Assembly (NCBI RefSeq): GCF_042652925.1
Contig: NZ_JBHSHC010000112.1
Location: 186,001-250,000, forward strand
Reading direction: 5' to 3'
Length of the DNA stretch: 64,000 nt
Origin: Effusibacillus consociatus
GTDB taxonomy: Bacteria; Bacillota; Bacilli; Tumebacillales; Effusibacillaceae
Part shown: positions 1-8,817 of the stretch, one piece after another
How positions within the stretch are numbered: the stretch's first letter is position 1
Layout: every line of letters starts with the position of its first letter
The notes under the pieces: model-generated
What the model was told of the DNA's origin: nothing
Seen by the model: the letters and a program-made list of their open reading frames with translations, nothing else
The model's database searches: none
Program-made: the position numbers and the translations under genes

Positions 1-147
1 GGCCAGTATGACACCTTTGTGGGACGAATTCGGCGGGATCTCTTCCACCCGCGTGGGTTAAATCTGTGGATTGTTTCGGATAATGTCTTGAAGGGTGCAG
101 CTTTGAACGCCGTTCAAATTGCCGAACATATGGTGAAATCAAAGTAA
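1..147 (+). CDS. asd: Aspartate-semialdehyde dehydrogenase, C-terminal end (partial)
   Basis: The open frame from base 1 to a TAA at 145-147 encodes the last 48 residues of a protein; the rest lies left of the window. The tail contains the stretch FVGRIRRD and, further on, WIVSDNVLKGAALNAVQIAE, which is the typical C-terminus of aspartate-semialdehyde dehydrogenases, the NADPH enzyme that reduces aspartyl phosphate to aspartate semialdehyde. The dapG start codon follows only 13 bases after the stop, so both belong to one operon, as in the asd-dapG-dapA order of Bacillus. Its product, aspartate semialdehyde, is also the substrate of EctB encoded near 57 kb. Identification rests on a short tail plus synteny. 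Confidence 0.85.
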   Translation, partial: GQYDTFVGRIRRDLFHPRGLNLWIVSDNVLKGAALNAVQIAEHMVKSK

Positions 148-160
148 AGAGGGGTTCTCG

Positions 161-1375
161 ATGCGTATTATCGTTCAGAAGTTTGGCGGGACCTCGGTTG
201 CAACCCGTGAGCACCGACTGCTTGCGATCAACCATATTGAAGATGCTGTCAGAGCCGGGTATCACGTTGTAGTGGTTGTTTCGGCCATGGGGCGAAAAGG
301 AGACCCATACGCAACCGATACCCTGCTTTCTTTATTGGATCCGCCGGATGCATGTTCGCGGCGGGAACGGGATTTGTTAATGTCCTGCGGAGAACTGATT
401 TCCGGTGTTGTATTCTCCAGCATGCTGAGAAGCCGCGGTTATGACAACTGTGTCTTAACCGGGGGCCAGGCAGGCATTGTGACAAATGATGATCATACAA
501 ATGCGCAAATCATCACAGTTAATCCTAAGCGCATTTTGCAAGAATTAGAACAAGAAAAGATTGTAATTGTAGCAGGTTTCCAAGGAGCTGCTGAAAACGG
601 GGATATTACAACTCTTGGACGGGGCGGAAGCGACACGTCGGCTACCGCTTTAGGCGTCGCACTCAACGCGGAAGTAGTGGATATTTTTACGGATGTTGAC
701 GGAATCATGACAGCGGATCCGCGAATTATAAAAGATGCTCGTAAATTGCAGACTGTAACCTATGCAGAGATTTGCAACCTGGCTTATTCGGGGGCAAAAG
801 TCATACACCCTCGTGCGGTGGAAATCGCGATGCAGAAAAACATTCCGGTTCGAGTGAGATCGACCCTGTCAAAAGATGAAGGAACATTAATTGTCAGCCA
901 GGCGGAAGCAGACCGGATAGAAGCTCGCGGTTTGAAGGATCAGGTGCTCACCGGTATCACACAAACTTTAAATATCACGCAAATAAAAGTTGCTTGTTCA
1001 CCAACAGGCGGCAACCAGTTGAAAGTGTTTAAAACGATGGCGGATAACCGGATTTCAGTGGATTTTATTTCGGTTACCCCTGCAGGAGTAGCGTTTACCG
1101 TTTTCAGCGAAGACGGAGAAAAAGCGGCCGCTCTTATCCGGGAATTGGGGTTTGAACCGGAACTCCTGCCAAATTGTGCAAAAGTTTCTGCGGTGGGAGC
1201 CGGTATTGCCGGGGTTCCCGGTGTAATGGCTACTATTCTTGAAGCATTGACAGCAGAAGACATTGAAGTGTTGCAGTCTGCCGACTCCCATACCACAATT
1301 TGGTGCTTGGTCCGGCAAGAAGATATGGTGAAAGCCATACGCGCCCTTCATACAAAATTTAAGTTACACGCATAG
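161..1375 (+). CDS. dapG: Aspartate kinase I (DapG type)
   Basis: The 404-residue protein phosphorylates L-aspartate, the first step towards diaminopimelate, lysine, methionine and threonine. The N-terminal kinase domain (about 1-245) begins with the amino acid kinase signature KFGGTS at residues 7-12 and contains GRGGSDTSA and FTDVDGIMTADP. The C-terminal third carries two ACT regulatory domains (about 265-400). Length equals that of B. subtilis DapG (404), the diaminopimelate-sensitive isozyme, rather than the LysC type with an internal alpha/beta start. The ATG at 161 has a GAGGGG ribosome site 6 bases upstream. It lies between asd and dapA in a compact operon; feedback inhibition by diaminopimelate is known for the family and inferred here. 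Confidence 0.95.
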   Translation: MRIIVQKFGGTSVATREHRLLAINHIEDAVRAGYHVVVVVSAMGRKGDPYATDTLLSLLDPPDACSRRERDLLMSCGELISGVVFSSMLRSRGYDNCVLTGGQAGIVTNDDHTNAQIITVNPKRILQELEQEKIVIVAGFQGAAENGDITTLGRGGSDTSATALGVALNAEVVDIFTDVDGIMTADPRIIKDARKLQTVTYAEICNLAYSGAKVIHPRAVEIAMQKNIPVRVRSTLSKDEGTLIVSQAEADRIEARGLKDQVLTGITQTLNITQIKVACSPTGGNQLKVFKTMADNRISVDFISVTPAGVAFTVFSEDGEKAAALIRELGFEPELLPNCAKVSAVGAGIAGVPGVMATILEALTAEDIEVLQSADSHTTIWCLVRQEDMVKAIRALHTKFKLHA

Positions 1376-1413
1376 TGAAACATCTGGTCAATTTAGCTTA
1401 GGTGGTGGAAGGA

Positions 1414-2292
1414 TTGGACTTTGGAAGACTGGTTACCGCGATGGTAACCCCTTTTGATGATAATTTGCATATTGATTACGGACGACTGGAAAAACTGGTT
1501 GACCATTTAATTGAAACTGGCACTACTGCGATTGTGGTGGCGGGTACAACCGGTGAATCACCGACCTTGTCACACGACGAGAAACTGGATTTGTTTAAAA
1601 AAGTGGCAGAGTTTGCCGCGGGAAGAGTGAAAGTGATTGCCGGGACCGGTTCCAACGATACGGCAGCGTCCGTTCGTCTGTCCAAAGAGGCAGAACAATG
1701 CGGGATCGACGGTCTGTTGGTGGTTGCACCCTATTACAACCGTCCTTCACAGGAAGGGTTGTACCGACATTTTAAAGAGATTGCGGAAGCCACACCGCTA
1801 CCAAACATGCTGTATAACATTCCGGGGCGAAGCTCGGTGAACATCGATGTTGAGACGCAGCTGCGGCTGGCAGAAATCCCAAACATCGTAGCGATGAAAG
1901 AAGCGACCGGAGACGTGAATCAGGTATTGAAATTGCTTGCCAATCGGCCGGAAAACTATACGGTCTACTCTGGTGACGATAAAATGCTGCTGCCTTTCTT
2001 GGCGTTAGGCGGATACGGAATCGTCTCGGTGGCCTCCCACGTGGTAGGTCTTGAAATGAAAGAATTGATCGAGGCTTTCCTTGCAGGAGAGGTTGAAAGA
2101 GCGACAGCACTGCACAACAAGCTGCTGCCTATTTTTGAGTCATTGTTCTTAATGCCAAATCCGGCTCCGGTAAAAGCAGCTTTAAACATGATTGGCGTGC
2201 CGGTTGGCGGAGTTCGTCTGCCGCTGGTGGAAGCAGATGACAAAATGGTTGGAATTCTTCGCGAGATGATATCACCCCACAAAGTGAAGTGA
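1414..2292 (+). CDS. dapA: 4-hydroxy-tetrahydrodipicolinate synthase
   Basis: This aldolase-fold enzyme condenses pyruvate with aspartate semialdehyde, the committed step of diaminopimelate/lysine synthesis and the source of spore dipicolinate. The N-terminus MDFGRLVTAMVTPFD, the AGTTGESPT motif, YNIPGR and the Schiff-base lysine in VAMKEATGD (residue 162) are all visible. I place the start at the TTG at 1414, which gives 292 residues and matches the family N-terminus, with AGGTGG 8 bases upstream; GTG codons at 1402 and 1405 would add four residues and overlap the ribosome site. It follows dapG by 38 bases. Downstream lies a palindromic repeat, then a terminator. Confidence 0.94.
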   Translation: MDFGRLVTAMVTPFDDNLHIDYGRLEKLVDHLIETGTTAIVVAGTTGESPTLSHDEKLDLFKKVAEFAAGRVKVIAGTGSNDTAASVRLSKEAEQCGIDGLLVVAPYYNRPSQEGLYRHFKEIAEATPLPNMLYNIPGRSSVNIDVETQLRLAEIPNIVAMKEATGDVNQVLKLLANRPENYTVYSGDDKMLLPFLALGGYGIVSVASHVVGLEMKELIEAFLAGEVERATALHNKLLPIFESLFLMPNPAPVKAALNMIGVPVGGVRLPLVEADDKMVGILREMISPHKVK

Positions 2293-2304
2293 AGCAATGC
2301 ACTG

Positions 2305-2424
2305 CCCCAACAAAGTGCAAGCACTTTGTTGGGGACCCGGATAAACACCGAGTACTTTCACTCAAGAGTACTAAGTCACGCTAAGGCACTGAAGTGCCAA
2401 GTCGTGCTTTTGTCGGGGACCCCG
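2305..2424. repeat. Palindromic intergenic repeat, copy A
   Basis: The element starts with a perfect inverted repeat: 14-base arms (2305-2318 and 2321-2334) separated by AA. It continues with a 59-base core (2349-2407) that contains a GGCACT/AGTGCC hairpin and is 57/59 identical to 22285-22343 (copy B). It ends in the palindrome CGGGGACCCCG (2414-2424). It fills the gap between dapA and the terminator before rnjB and appears non-coding, although an open frame runs through it. Related copies lie near 21.6, 21.9, 22.3, 39.0 and 47.5 kb. Confidence 0.85.
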
Positions 2425-2436
2425 AATACAATTTAT

Positions 2437-2466
2437 GAGCCCAAGCACAGGGGGCTCTTTTTTATT
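2437..2466 (+). terminator. Intrinsic terminator after dapA
   Basis: Stem GAGCCC/GGGCTC with a 9-base loop followed by a run of T (2458-2464). It separates the dap genes from rnjB, which has its own promoter just downstream. Confidence 0.7.
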
Positions 2467-2492
2467 TGCCCATATTATTACAGAGAGGAACC

Positions 2493-2522
2493 TTGTGTCC
2501 ACGATAGGGGTTCATGTATAAT
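2493..2522 (+). promoter_or_regulatory. Predicted sigma-A promoter of rnjB
   Basis: TTGTGT at 2493-2498 and a perfect TATAAT at 2517-2522 are 18 bases apart, just after the preceding terminator and about 80 bases ahead of the rnjB start codon. Pattern match only. Confidence 0.6.
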
Positions 2523-2604
2523 GATGGCAAGTGGACTGGTGCGGGTTATGACGAACACGAACTGGGGCAAAATGAGAGAAAATAACACACATGGAGGTGC
2601 AGTT

Positions 2605-4272
2605 TTGAGCAAGTCACAAAACAAACTGTCGATCATTCCATTGGGCGGAGTCGGTGAGATCGGCAAAAATATGACCGCTTATTCGTATGGAAACGACATC
2701 ATAGTAGTTGATGCCGGATTGAAATTTCCTGAGGAGGAGATGTTGGGGATTGATATTGTCATCCCGGACATTTCCTATCTTCTGGAGAACAAGACAAAGG
2801 TTCGTGCGGTGTTGCTTACTCATGGACACGAAGACCATATTGGGGGTCTCCCTTATTTTTTAAAAAATTTAAATGTGCCAGTATATGGAACTCGACTTAC
2901 TTTAGGGTTGGTCGAAGGGAAGCTCCGGGAGCACGGATTGCTGGAAACGACCAAATTAAACGTAATTACGAACCAAAGCGTAATCAAATTAGGGGATTTC
3001 ACAGTAAGTGTATTTAACAATAACCATAGTATTCCAGACACTGTAGGTTTTGCAATTGATACACCGGAGGGTGTCGTCGTTCATACCGGCGACTTTAAAT
3101 TTGATTTTACACCGGTAGACGGACGTCCTGCAGATTTTCACAAATTGGCGGAACTTGGCCAGAAAGGCGTGCTTGCCTTATTGTCTGACAGTACGAATGC
3201 TGAACGGGCCGGCTATACAATGTCGGAAAGGGTTGTCGGACAAACGATCAGCGAGTGTTTCGCAACGGCTGAACGACGGATTATTATTGCGACTTTCGCA
3301 TCAAATTTGCATCGTATTCAACAGATCATCGATGCCGCGGAAAAGTACGGCAGAAAGCTGGCTGTAGTTGGCCGGAGCATGGTGAATAATATCACGATAG
3401 CGCATGATCTTGGGTACTTGCGGGTGAATCCGGGAACCTTGGTGGACCCGGACGAGGTGAATAAGCTTCCGGCTGACAAGATTGCAATTCTTTCAACCGG
3501 CAGCCAAGGGGAACCGATGTCCGCATTGACACGGATGGCACGAGCCACTCACCGCAAAGTGGAAGTGATGCCTGGAGATACGGTAATTATCGCGTCCTCT
3601 CCGATTCCGGGGAATGAAAAATTTATTTCCCGAACGATTGACCAATTGTTCCGCATTGGAGCCAATGTAATTTATCAGGCCGTATCGGGGATCCACGTAT
3701 CGGGTCACGCCAGCCAGGAAGAATTAAAACTGATGCTGAATCTGATTCGTCCCAAATACTTTATTCCTGTTCACGGTGAATACCGTATGCAAAAGCGGCA
3801 TGCGGATTTGGCGGTTCAGACCGGCGTCGATCCTGATCATATTTTTATCGTTGATATCGGAGACTCGATTGAGTTTCAGGGTGGAAAAGGCCGACTCGGT
3901 CCGAAGTACACGGCAGGCAATGTATTGATTGACGGCTTGGGCGTCGGTGATGTCGGAAATATCGTTCTTCGCGATCGCAAACTTCTTTCCCAAGACGGAA
4001 TCCTTGTAGTGGTCGTGACTCTATCCAAACAGGATGGAACCATCCTTTCCGGTCCGGACATTATCTCCCGCGGCTTTGTTTATGTAAGGGAATCGGAAGA
4101 ACTCTTGGAAGAGGCTAATAAAATTGTGATGAATACTCTCGCTAAGATGGTTTCTGATAACGTAAACGAGTGGTCGTCATTAAAGAATGGTGTACGGGAT
4201 GCGCTTGGGCGTTATCTATACGAACAAACCCGCCGTCGGCCGATGATTCTGCCGATCATTATGGAGGTTTAA
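2605..4272 (+). CDS. rnjB: Ribonuclease J2
   Basis: Metallo-beta-lactamase/beta-CASP ribonuclease that forms the RNase J complex for mRNA decay and RNA maturation. The zinc motif HGHEDH is at residues 73-78, followed by the beta-CASP region (FASNLHRIQQI, STGSQGEP) and the HVSGHASQEE motif. I start it at the TTG at 2605: the ribosome site GGAGGTG is 5 bases upstream and the 555-residue product equals B. subtilis RnjB, whereas the open frame runs 93 codons further up through a repeat, a terminator and the promoter. The position between dapA and tepA is the B. subtilis order and supports J2 over J1. A terminator follows directly. Confidence 0.93.
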   Translation: MSKSQNKLSIIPLGGVGEIGKNMTAYSYGNDIIVVDAGLKFPEEEMLGIDIVIPDISYLLENKTKVRAVLLTHGHEDHIGGLPYFLKNLNVPVYGTRLTLGLVEGKLREHGLLETTKLNVITNQSVIKLGDFTVSVFNNNHSIPDTVGFAIDTPEGVVVHTGDFKFDFTPVDGRPADFHKLAELGQKGVLALLSDSTNAERAGYTMSERVVGQTISECFATAERRIIIATFASNLHRIQQIIDAAEKYGRKLAVVGRSMVNNITIAHDLGYLRVNPGTLVDPDEVNKLPADKIAILSTGSQGEPMSALTRMARATHRKVEVMPGDTVIIASSPIPGNEKFISRTIDQLFRIGANVIYQAVSGIHVSGHASQEELKLMLNLIRPKYFIPVHGEYRMQKRHADLAVQTGVDPDHIFIVDIGDSIEFQGGKGRLGPKYTAGNVLIDGLGVGDVGNIVLRDRKLLSQDGILVVVVTLSKQDGTILSGPDIISRGFVYVRESEELLEEANKIVMNTLAKMVSDNVNEWSSLKNGVRDALGRYLYEQTRRRPMILPIIMEV

Positions 4273-4285
4273 GCAGTAAACAGGC

Positions 4286-4314
4286 AAGCCTGATGGAAAC
4301 ATCAGGCTTTTTTG
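4286..4314 (+). terminator. Intrinsic terminator after rnjB
   Basis: Nine-base stem AAGCCTGAT/ATCAGGCTT with loop GGAAAC followed by six T. Confidence 0.8.
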
Positions 4315-4375
4315 TATGCAAAACCGCTCTGTGAATCATACTAGACGCGAAACGTGTAAAGGAGCTGACAAGAGC

Positions 4376-5164
4376 ATGCAAAAAGAAGATTGGATGTTCG
4401 CTCACATCAATCCACCCTCTTTTCCGGATGATCCCGCTACTACTACGACCCGGCCCTCCGCTCCGCAAAGCGAGGTAAGGCAAAACCCGACGCTTGAAAA
4501 CATTGAAACCTTGGGACAGACTCGGGTTGCCTCGAGTGATGAGTCAAATATCTTCGTTATATCCGTAATCGGACAGGTAGAGGGTCACATTGTGCTTCCG
4601 CCACAGAACAAAACAACGAAATACGAGCACATTATCCCTCAACTGGTGGCAGCGGAGCAGAATGAAAAAATTGAAGGTGTACTCATCATCCTGAATACGG
4701 TTGGCGGAGATGTCGAAGCAGGGCTTGCCATAGCGGAAATGATCGCTTCCATGTCCAAACCGACCGTGACTTTGGTATTGGGCGGCGGACACTCGATCGG
4801 TGTGCCAATTGCGGTCGCATCCAATTATTCTTTTATTAGCGAAACAGCGACTATGACCATTCATCCGATACGGCTTACCGGTCTGGTGATCGGTGTGCCC
4901 CAGTCGTTCGAGTATCTTGAGAAAATGCAGGAGAGGGTGATCCGATTTGTCACCAAACATTCTCGCATCGATGAGCAGAAGTTTAGAGAGCTGATGCTGA
5001 AAACGGGCGAGTTGGCCCGGGATATCGGTACAACGGTGGTTGGGAAGGACGCGGTGGAATACGGACTCATCGATCAAATTGGCGGTCTCGGTGACGCGAT
5101 GAAGAAATTGAACCAGCTGATCGATCAATACCGTCAATACAAAACCATGGGAGTTGTTCAATAA
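4376..5164 (+). CDS. tepA: ClpP-like serine protease TepA
   Basis: A 262-residue member of the ClpP/crotonase fold, named translocation-enhancing protein in B. subtilis. The oxyanion/nucleophile region GGGHSIGVPIAVAS and the histidine in TIHPIRLTG correspond to the Ser and His of ClpP, so it is probably catalytically competent. The N-terminal 50 residues are polar and rich in Pro and Thr and precede the fold. The start is the ATG at 4376 behind AAAGGAG (4358-4364); the open frame extends 20 codons further but into the rnjB terminator. Its TAA overlaps the ATG of ylzJ by one base (TAATG), implying translational coupling. Substrate is unknown; a role in protein export or spore development is only inferred from family and neighbours. 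Confidence 0.88.
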   Translation: MQKEDWMFAHINPPSFPDDPATTTTRPSAPQSEVRQNPTLENIETLGQTRVASSDESNIFVISVIGQVEGHIVLPPQNKTTKYEHIIPQLVAAEQNEKIEGVLIILNTVGGDVEAGLAIAEMIASMSKPTVTLVLGGGHSIGVPIAVASNYSFISETATMTIHPIRLTGLVIGVPQSFEYLEKMQERVIRFVTKHSRIDEQKFRELMLKTGELARDIGTTVVGKDAVEYGLIDQIGGLGDAMKKLNQLIDQYRQYKTMGVVQ

Positions 5165-5388
5165 TGCTGTATTGGGCGGCCATACCTCTGGAAACAGTCA
5201 TGGAGGGGTTTGAGTCGATGACTTGCAATTGGATCGAGACAGAGTACCAAGGGGTGAAAATGCTGGTAGAGCCTTGCGGCCAAGGGTGCGGCAGGGTTGT
5301 TCGATTATTGTCACCCAATCCGTATGATTATTTGAATGCAGCTATCTCCCCGGGGACAACGGTACCGATTTTTCAACAGTCCCACTAA
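5164..5388 (+). CDS. ylzJ: YlzJ-like small protein
   Basis: A 74-residue protein with the hallmarks of the YlzJ family: N-terminal MLYWAAIPLE, a central GVKMLVEPCG and the end PNPYDYLNA. No enzymatic motif is seen and the function is unknown. The ATG shares a base with the tepA stop, and spoIIIE follows, which is the conserved tepA-ylzJ-spoIIIE arrangement of sporulating Bacilli; this synteny is the main support for the name. Confidence 0.85.
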   Translation: MLYWAAIPLETVMEGFESMTCNWIETEYQGVKMLVEPCGQGCGRVVRLLSPNPYDYLNAAISPGTTVPIFQQSH

Positions 5389-5460
5389 CGAAAAATCCAC
5401 CTCTTATGCAGGAAAAAGACGCTGCGTGAAGAAACAATTACGTATAGGCAAGATATCTCC

Positions 5461-5484
5461 AGCACCCTCCGGGTGCTCTTTCTT
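5461..5484 (+). terminator. Probable terminator between ylzJ and spoIIIE
   Basis: Stem AGCACCC/GGGTGCT with a 3-base loop followed by CTTTCTTT. The T-run is interrupted, so read-through into spoIIIE is likely. Confidence 0.5.
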
Positions 5485-5552
5485 TGCCAGGCATTCCACC
5501 GGTGCCCCTTGACTTGGGAAATGCCAGTTTTTTTCACTTGGGAGCGGGATAT

Positions 5553-7934
5553 ATGGGTAGAAGGAAAAAGAACAGTGCGGTTCAGCAGGCAAAACAGCTT
5601 ATTAAATATGAGATTATCGGACTGCTATTATTGGCGGCAGCAGGCCTTTCGCTGGCCGGAATGGGGTGGGTAGGCAAGTTTATTGCACACCTTTTCATGT
5701 TTGTGGCCGGAAACTGGTATTGGATCATAGGGCTCTACCTGATCTTTGTTGCATTTTACATCATGGTAAAACGTCAGCCTCTGCGCATGTCGATGCGGCA
5801 ATATGGCGTTCTTTTGTTTATTTTGGTGCTGCTGGCCTGGAGCCACCTGAATCTATATACTGGTATCATGGCAGCCTCCAGCAGAGAACCGGAGTTATTG
5901 AAGGTAACGATAACCCGAATTCAAACACTCCATGATGCCTTCTCCGGAAACATGACAGGTAGAGCGAGTGTACCTCCTAGTGCCGGCGGCGGCTTAGTTG
6001 GGTATGCGGTTTTTATGTTGATGCATAAATTGTTCGACACTGCGGGGACCATGTTTGTTCTATCAATTCTGGGAACCGTCTCCCTGATCATGATTACCGG
6101 CAGATCGATGGTAGCATTTCTCGCAAAAGGACGGGAAGTAGTGCAAGGCCGGGTTGGCAAATTGAAAGCAGACGTTAAAGAGGCGATCGAACTTCTGAAA
6201 CCGGATCCTTCCGGAAAAAAGGACGCTCGCAAGCAAAAAGAAAACCGGCAGGGCGTAAAAGGCGAACATGCTATGGCTGCCGCTGCGGACGGGAATTTTA
6301 ACGATGGGCTGCCTCTAAAGATTATGGATTTTGCCGATCAACTTCTTGATGAGGGGGGGCAGGGTGAGGCCAAACAGCCCCCCTCCGGCGATAAGAACCC
6401 GGCGCAGATCACGGTTCGCTATAAAGAAAAACAATTCGCGAAGCCGCTCAAAGAGCCGATTCCTGATTATGAGGCGACAGATCCATTGGTTCTTCAAATG
6501 CAAACACAGGATGAAGCATATGAGATTCCACCGCTCACTTTATTGGAGAGCCCTTACGGGCCGAGAGCGGGAGGGGACCGGAAGGATTTGGAATCCAACG
6601 CCTTAAAGCTGCAGGAGACCCTGGCCAGCTTTGGCGTTCAAGTGAAAGTTACCGAGGCGCATCGGGGGCCGACCGTTACACGTTATGAGATTCAACCTGC
6701 AGTGGGAGTAAAGGTTTCCCGTATTGTAAACCTGGCAGATGATTTGGCATTGGCACTAGCTGCAAAGGATATTCGTATCGAGGCTCCGATTCCCGGAAAA
6801 TCGGCCGTAGGGATCGAGGTTCCGAATCGGGAAATAGCGATTGTCACTTTAAGAGAAGTCATTGAATCAACCGAATTTCAATCATCGCCGTCGAAACTGT
6901 CCATAGCGCTGGGCCGCGATATTTCAGGAGCACCGATTGTTGGCAGCCTGATGAAAATGCCGCATCTTCTCGTGGCAGGGGCCACCGGTTCGGGAAAGTC
7001 TGTCTGTATCAACGGCATTATCACATCGATTCTTTATAAAGCGAAACCGAGTGAAGTGAAGTTTATCATGATCGACCCAAAAATGGTCGAGTTAAATGTA
7101 TACAACGGTATTCCTCATCTGCTCGCGCCTGTGGTGACTGACCCTAGGAGAGCCGCTTATGCGCTCAAAAAAGTGGTGCAGGAAATGGAACACCGATATG
7201 GGCTGTTTGCGAAAGAAGGCACCCGCAACATGGAGGGCTATAATGCTCTCATGGTGGAGCGTTCACAACAGCTCCTGCCATACATCGTTGTGATTATCGA
7301 TGAATTGGCCGATTTGATGATGGTGGCTCCCGGCGATGTCGAAGATGCGATTTGCCGCCTTGCCCAAATGGCCCGAGCGGCAGGAATTCACTTAATCCTT
7401 GCAACCCAACGCCCATCCGTCGATGTAATTACCGGCGTTATTAAGGCCAATATCCCGTCCCGGATTGCATTTGCGGTTTCGTCCCAGATGGATTCGCGGA
7501 CAATTCTGGATATGGGTGGCGCAGAGAAGCTGCTCGGCCGCGGCGATATGCTGTATCTTCCGGTTGGGGAATCAAAACCGATTCGTTTGCAGGGAGCGTT
7601 CTTGTCGGAAGTGGAAGTGGAAAGATTGGTTTCTTACGCAAAACAGCAGCAATCCGCCTCGTATCACCTGGATTTGTCCGCCCCGAAAGAGGAAAGTTCA
7701 ACAGAAGATGGAGATTTGGATGCTTTATTCTGGGAAGCAGTGAAACTGGTTGTTGAATCGGAACAAGCTTCCGTGTCGATGATCCAGCGGCGTCTGAAGG
7801 TGGGATATTCACGCGCCGCCCGCTTGATTGACCAGATGGAAGAACGCGGGATTGTGGGTTCATTTGAAGGATCGAAACCGCGAGAAGTACGATTAACCAA
7901 GGAACAATGGGAAGACATGCAAGCAGAATCATAG
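5553..7934 (+). CDS. spoIIIE: DNA translocase SpoIIIE (FtsK family)
   Basis: Membrane-anchored ATPase that pumps the chromosome into the forespore. The 793 residues comprise an N-terminal block of hydrophobic helices (about 20-165), a charged linker (about 215-310), a RecA-type motor with Walker A GATGSGKS at 476-483 and Walker B VVIIDELADLMM, and a C-terminal winged-helix gamma domain (about 725-790) that reads oriented DNA motifs. The ATG at 5553 sits behind GGGAGCGGG and gives MGRRKK, close to the B. subtilis length of 787; an in-frame upstream ATG at 5484 lacks a ribosome site. SpoIIIE rather than SftA is indicated by the N-terminal membrane helices and by the tepA-ylzJ neighbours. Confidence 0.95.
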   Translation: MGRRKKNSAVQQAKQLIKYEIIGLLLLAAAGLSLAGMGWVGKFIAHLFMFVAGNWYWIIGLYLIFVAFYIMVKRQPLRMSMRQYGVLLFILVLLAWSHLNLYTGIMAASSREPELLKVTITRIQTLHDAFSGNMTGRASVPPSAGGGLVGYAVFMLMHKLFDTAGTMFVLSILGTVSLIMITGRSMVAFLAKGREVVQGRVGKLKADVKEAIELLKPDPSGKKDARKQKENRQGVKGEHAMAAAADGNFNDGLPLKIMDFADQLLDEGGQGEAKQPPSGDKNPAQITVRYKEKQFAKPLKEPIPDYEATDPLVLQMQTQDEAYEIPPLTLLESPYGPRAGGDRKDLESNALKLQETLASFGVQVKVTEAHRGPTVTRYEIQPAVGVKVSRIVNLADDLALALAAKDIRIEAPIPGKSAVGIEVPNREIAIVTLREVIESTEFQSSPSKLSIALGRDISGAPIVGSLMKMPHLLVAGATGSGKSVCINGIITSILYKAKPSEVKFIMIDPKMVELNVYNGIPHLLAPVVTDPRRAAYALKKVVQEMEHRYGLFAKEGTRNMEGYNALMVERSQQLLPYIVVIIDELADLMMVAPGDVEDAICRLAQMARAAGIHLILATQRPSVDVITGVIKANIPSRIAFAVSSQMDSRTILDMGGAEKLLGRGDMLYLPVGESKPIRLQGAFLSEVEVERLVSYAKQQQSASYHLDLSAPKEESSTEDGDLDALFWEAVKLVVESEQASVSMIQRRLKVGYSRAARLIDQMEERGIVGSFEGSKPREVRLTKEQWEDMQAES

Positions 7935-7958
7935 AACACCTAGAAAAGGCAGGGTGAA

Positions 7959-8573
7959 ATGATGGGCCATTTATTTCCGGACTCTCTGACCGTTATTTTA
8001 TTGCGACTATTTTTGGCGTTTCTCGCCGGAGCTATTATGGGACTGGAGCGGGAACGTCATTTTAAAGACGTGAATCGACAAAGAGGAGCCGGGTTTCGTA
8101 CGTATACCTTAACCTGCTTTGGTTCATGTTTGTTCGGACTTGCTTCCATCTATGGATTTCCTGCCTTTGGGTCTGCATTTCAGGACACAGGGCGAATTGC
8201 CGCCCAAGTGGTGGCAGGGGTTGGATTTTTGGGAGCCGGAGCGATCATCAAAACCGGGTCCCACGTGAAAGGACTCACCACAGCGGCCGGTATGTGGACG
8301 GCCAGCGCAATTGGTCTGATGCTGTCAGCAGGCATGTATATTCCGGCTCTGTCCGCTTCCGTATTTGCATACATCATTCTTGATTTTCATCATTTATTTC
8401 CGAAAGTTTTTTCCGAATGGAAAGAGACGCGGCAGGGATCGAATGCTCCTGACGCGCAGATAGGAGACCGTGTAACACGCAGAACTCGCAGCCTTGGCAG
8501 GCCAAATGTGCCTCGAGGCCACCGCAGGGGGAACCGGAAGAATCCGTCTTCGATGCAGCGGGAAGAATCATGA
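7959..8573 (+). CDS. MgtC/SapB family membrane protein
   Basis: The 204-residue protein has four or five hydrophobic segments and the family signatures GAIMGLERERH, QRGAGFRTYTL, GVGFLGAGAII and GLTTAAGMWTASAIG. MgtC proteins are inner-membrane factors tied to Mg2+ limitation and, in some bacteria, inhibition of the F-type ATP synthase; no such role can be shown here. After residue 150 the usual soluble domain is replaced by a polar, Arg-rich, low-complexity tail (to 204), so this is a short member with an atypical end. ATG codons stand at 7959 and 7962 behind a GGCAGGG site. It follows spoIIIE by 24 bases, possibly co-transcribed. No Mg2+ riboswitch is visible. Confidence 0.85.
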   Translation: MMGHLFPDSLTVILLRLFLAFLAGAIMGLERERHFKDVNRQRGAGFRTYTLTCFGSCLFGLASIYGFPAFGSAFQDTGRIAAQVVAGVGFLGAGAIIKTGSHVKGLTTAAGMWTASAIGLMLSAGMYIPALSASVFAYIILDFHHLFPKVFSEWKETRQGSNAPDAQIGDRVTRRTRSLGRPNVPRGHRRGNRKNPSSMQREES

Positions 8574-8618
8574 TCTTTCAATCTGCCCATACTACCAAAA
8601 AAGAGAAGGGGGCTCACC

Positions 8619-8801
8619 GTGCGTTCCGAAAGTTCGCGTGTAATTAGCATATACGAGGTTCCGGAAACGATGCTCAGGCATGTGCTCGAGGTGCTGAAAA
8701 ATGACCTCAAGGAATACGAATCGCTGGATGAAGATTTTGGAGCAGGCACGGAATCGTCTTTGAAAGCTTTTGTAGCAGAGTTAGAGAAGCACTTCTCTTA
8801 G
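8619..8801 (+). CDS. Small acidic protein of unknown function
   Basis: Sixty residues from a GTG at 8619, with the strong ribosome site AGAAGGGGG 7 bases upstream. The sequence is predicted largely helical, with an acidic patch (YESLDEDFGAG) and no Cys, signal or membrane segment. I recognise no family. It sits between the mgtC-like gene and a tiny membrane ORF, about 16 bases from the latter, so the three may form one unit. The good ribosome site and amphipathic pattern make a real gene likely. Confidence 0.6.
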   Translation: MRSESSRVISIYEVPETMLRHVLEVLKNDLKEYESLDEDFGAGTESSLKAFVAELEKHFS

Positions 8802-8817
8802 GACAAGGAGGATGAGC

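Noticed and set aside
2326..2604. N-terminal extension of RNase J2 by 93 codons
   Set aside because: The extension runs through the palindromic repeat, a terminator and a sigma-A promoter; TTG 2605 with GGAGGTG gives the standard 555-residue protein.
4316..4375. Longer TepA start
   Set aside because: It overlaps the T-run of the rnjB terminator and lacks a ribosome site; ATG 4376 has AAAGGAG at proper spacing.
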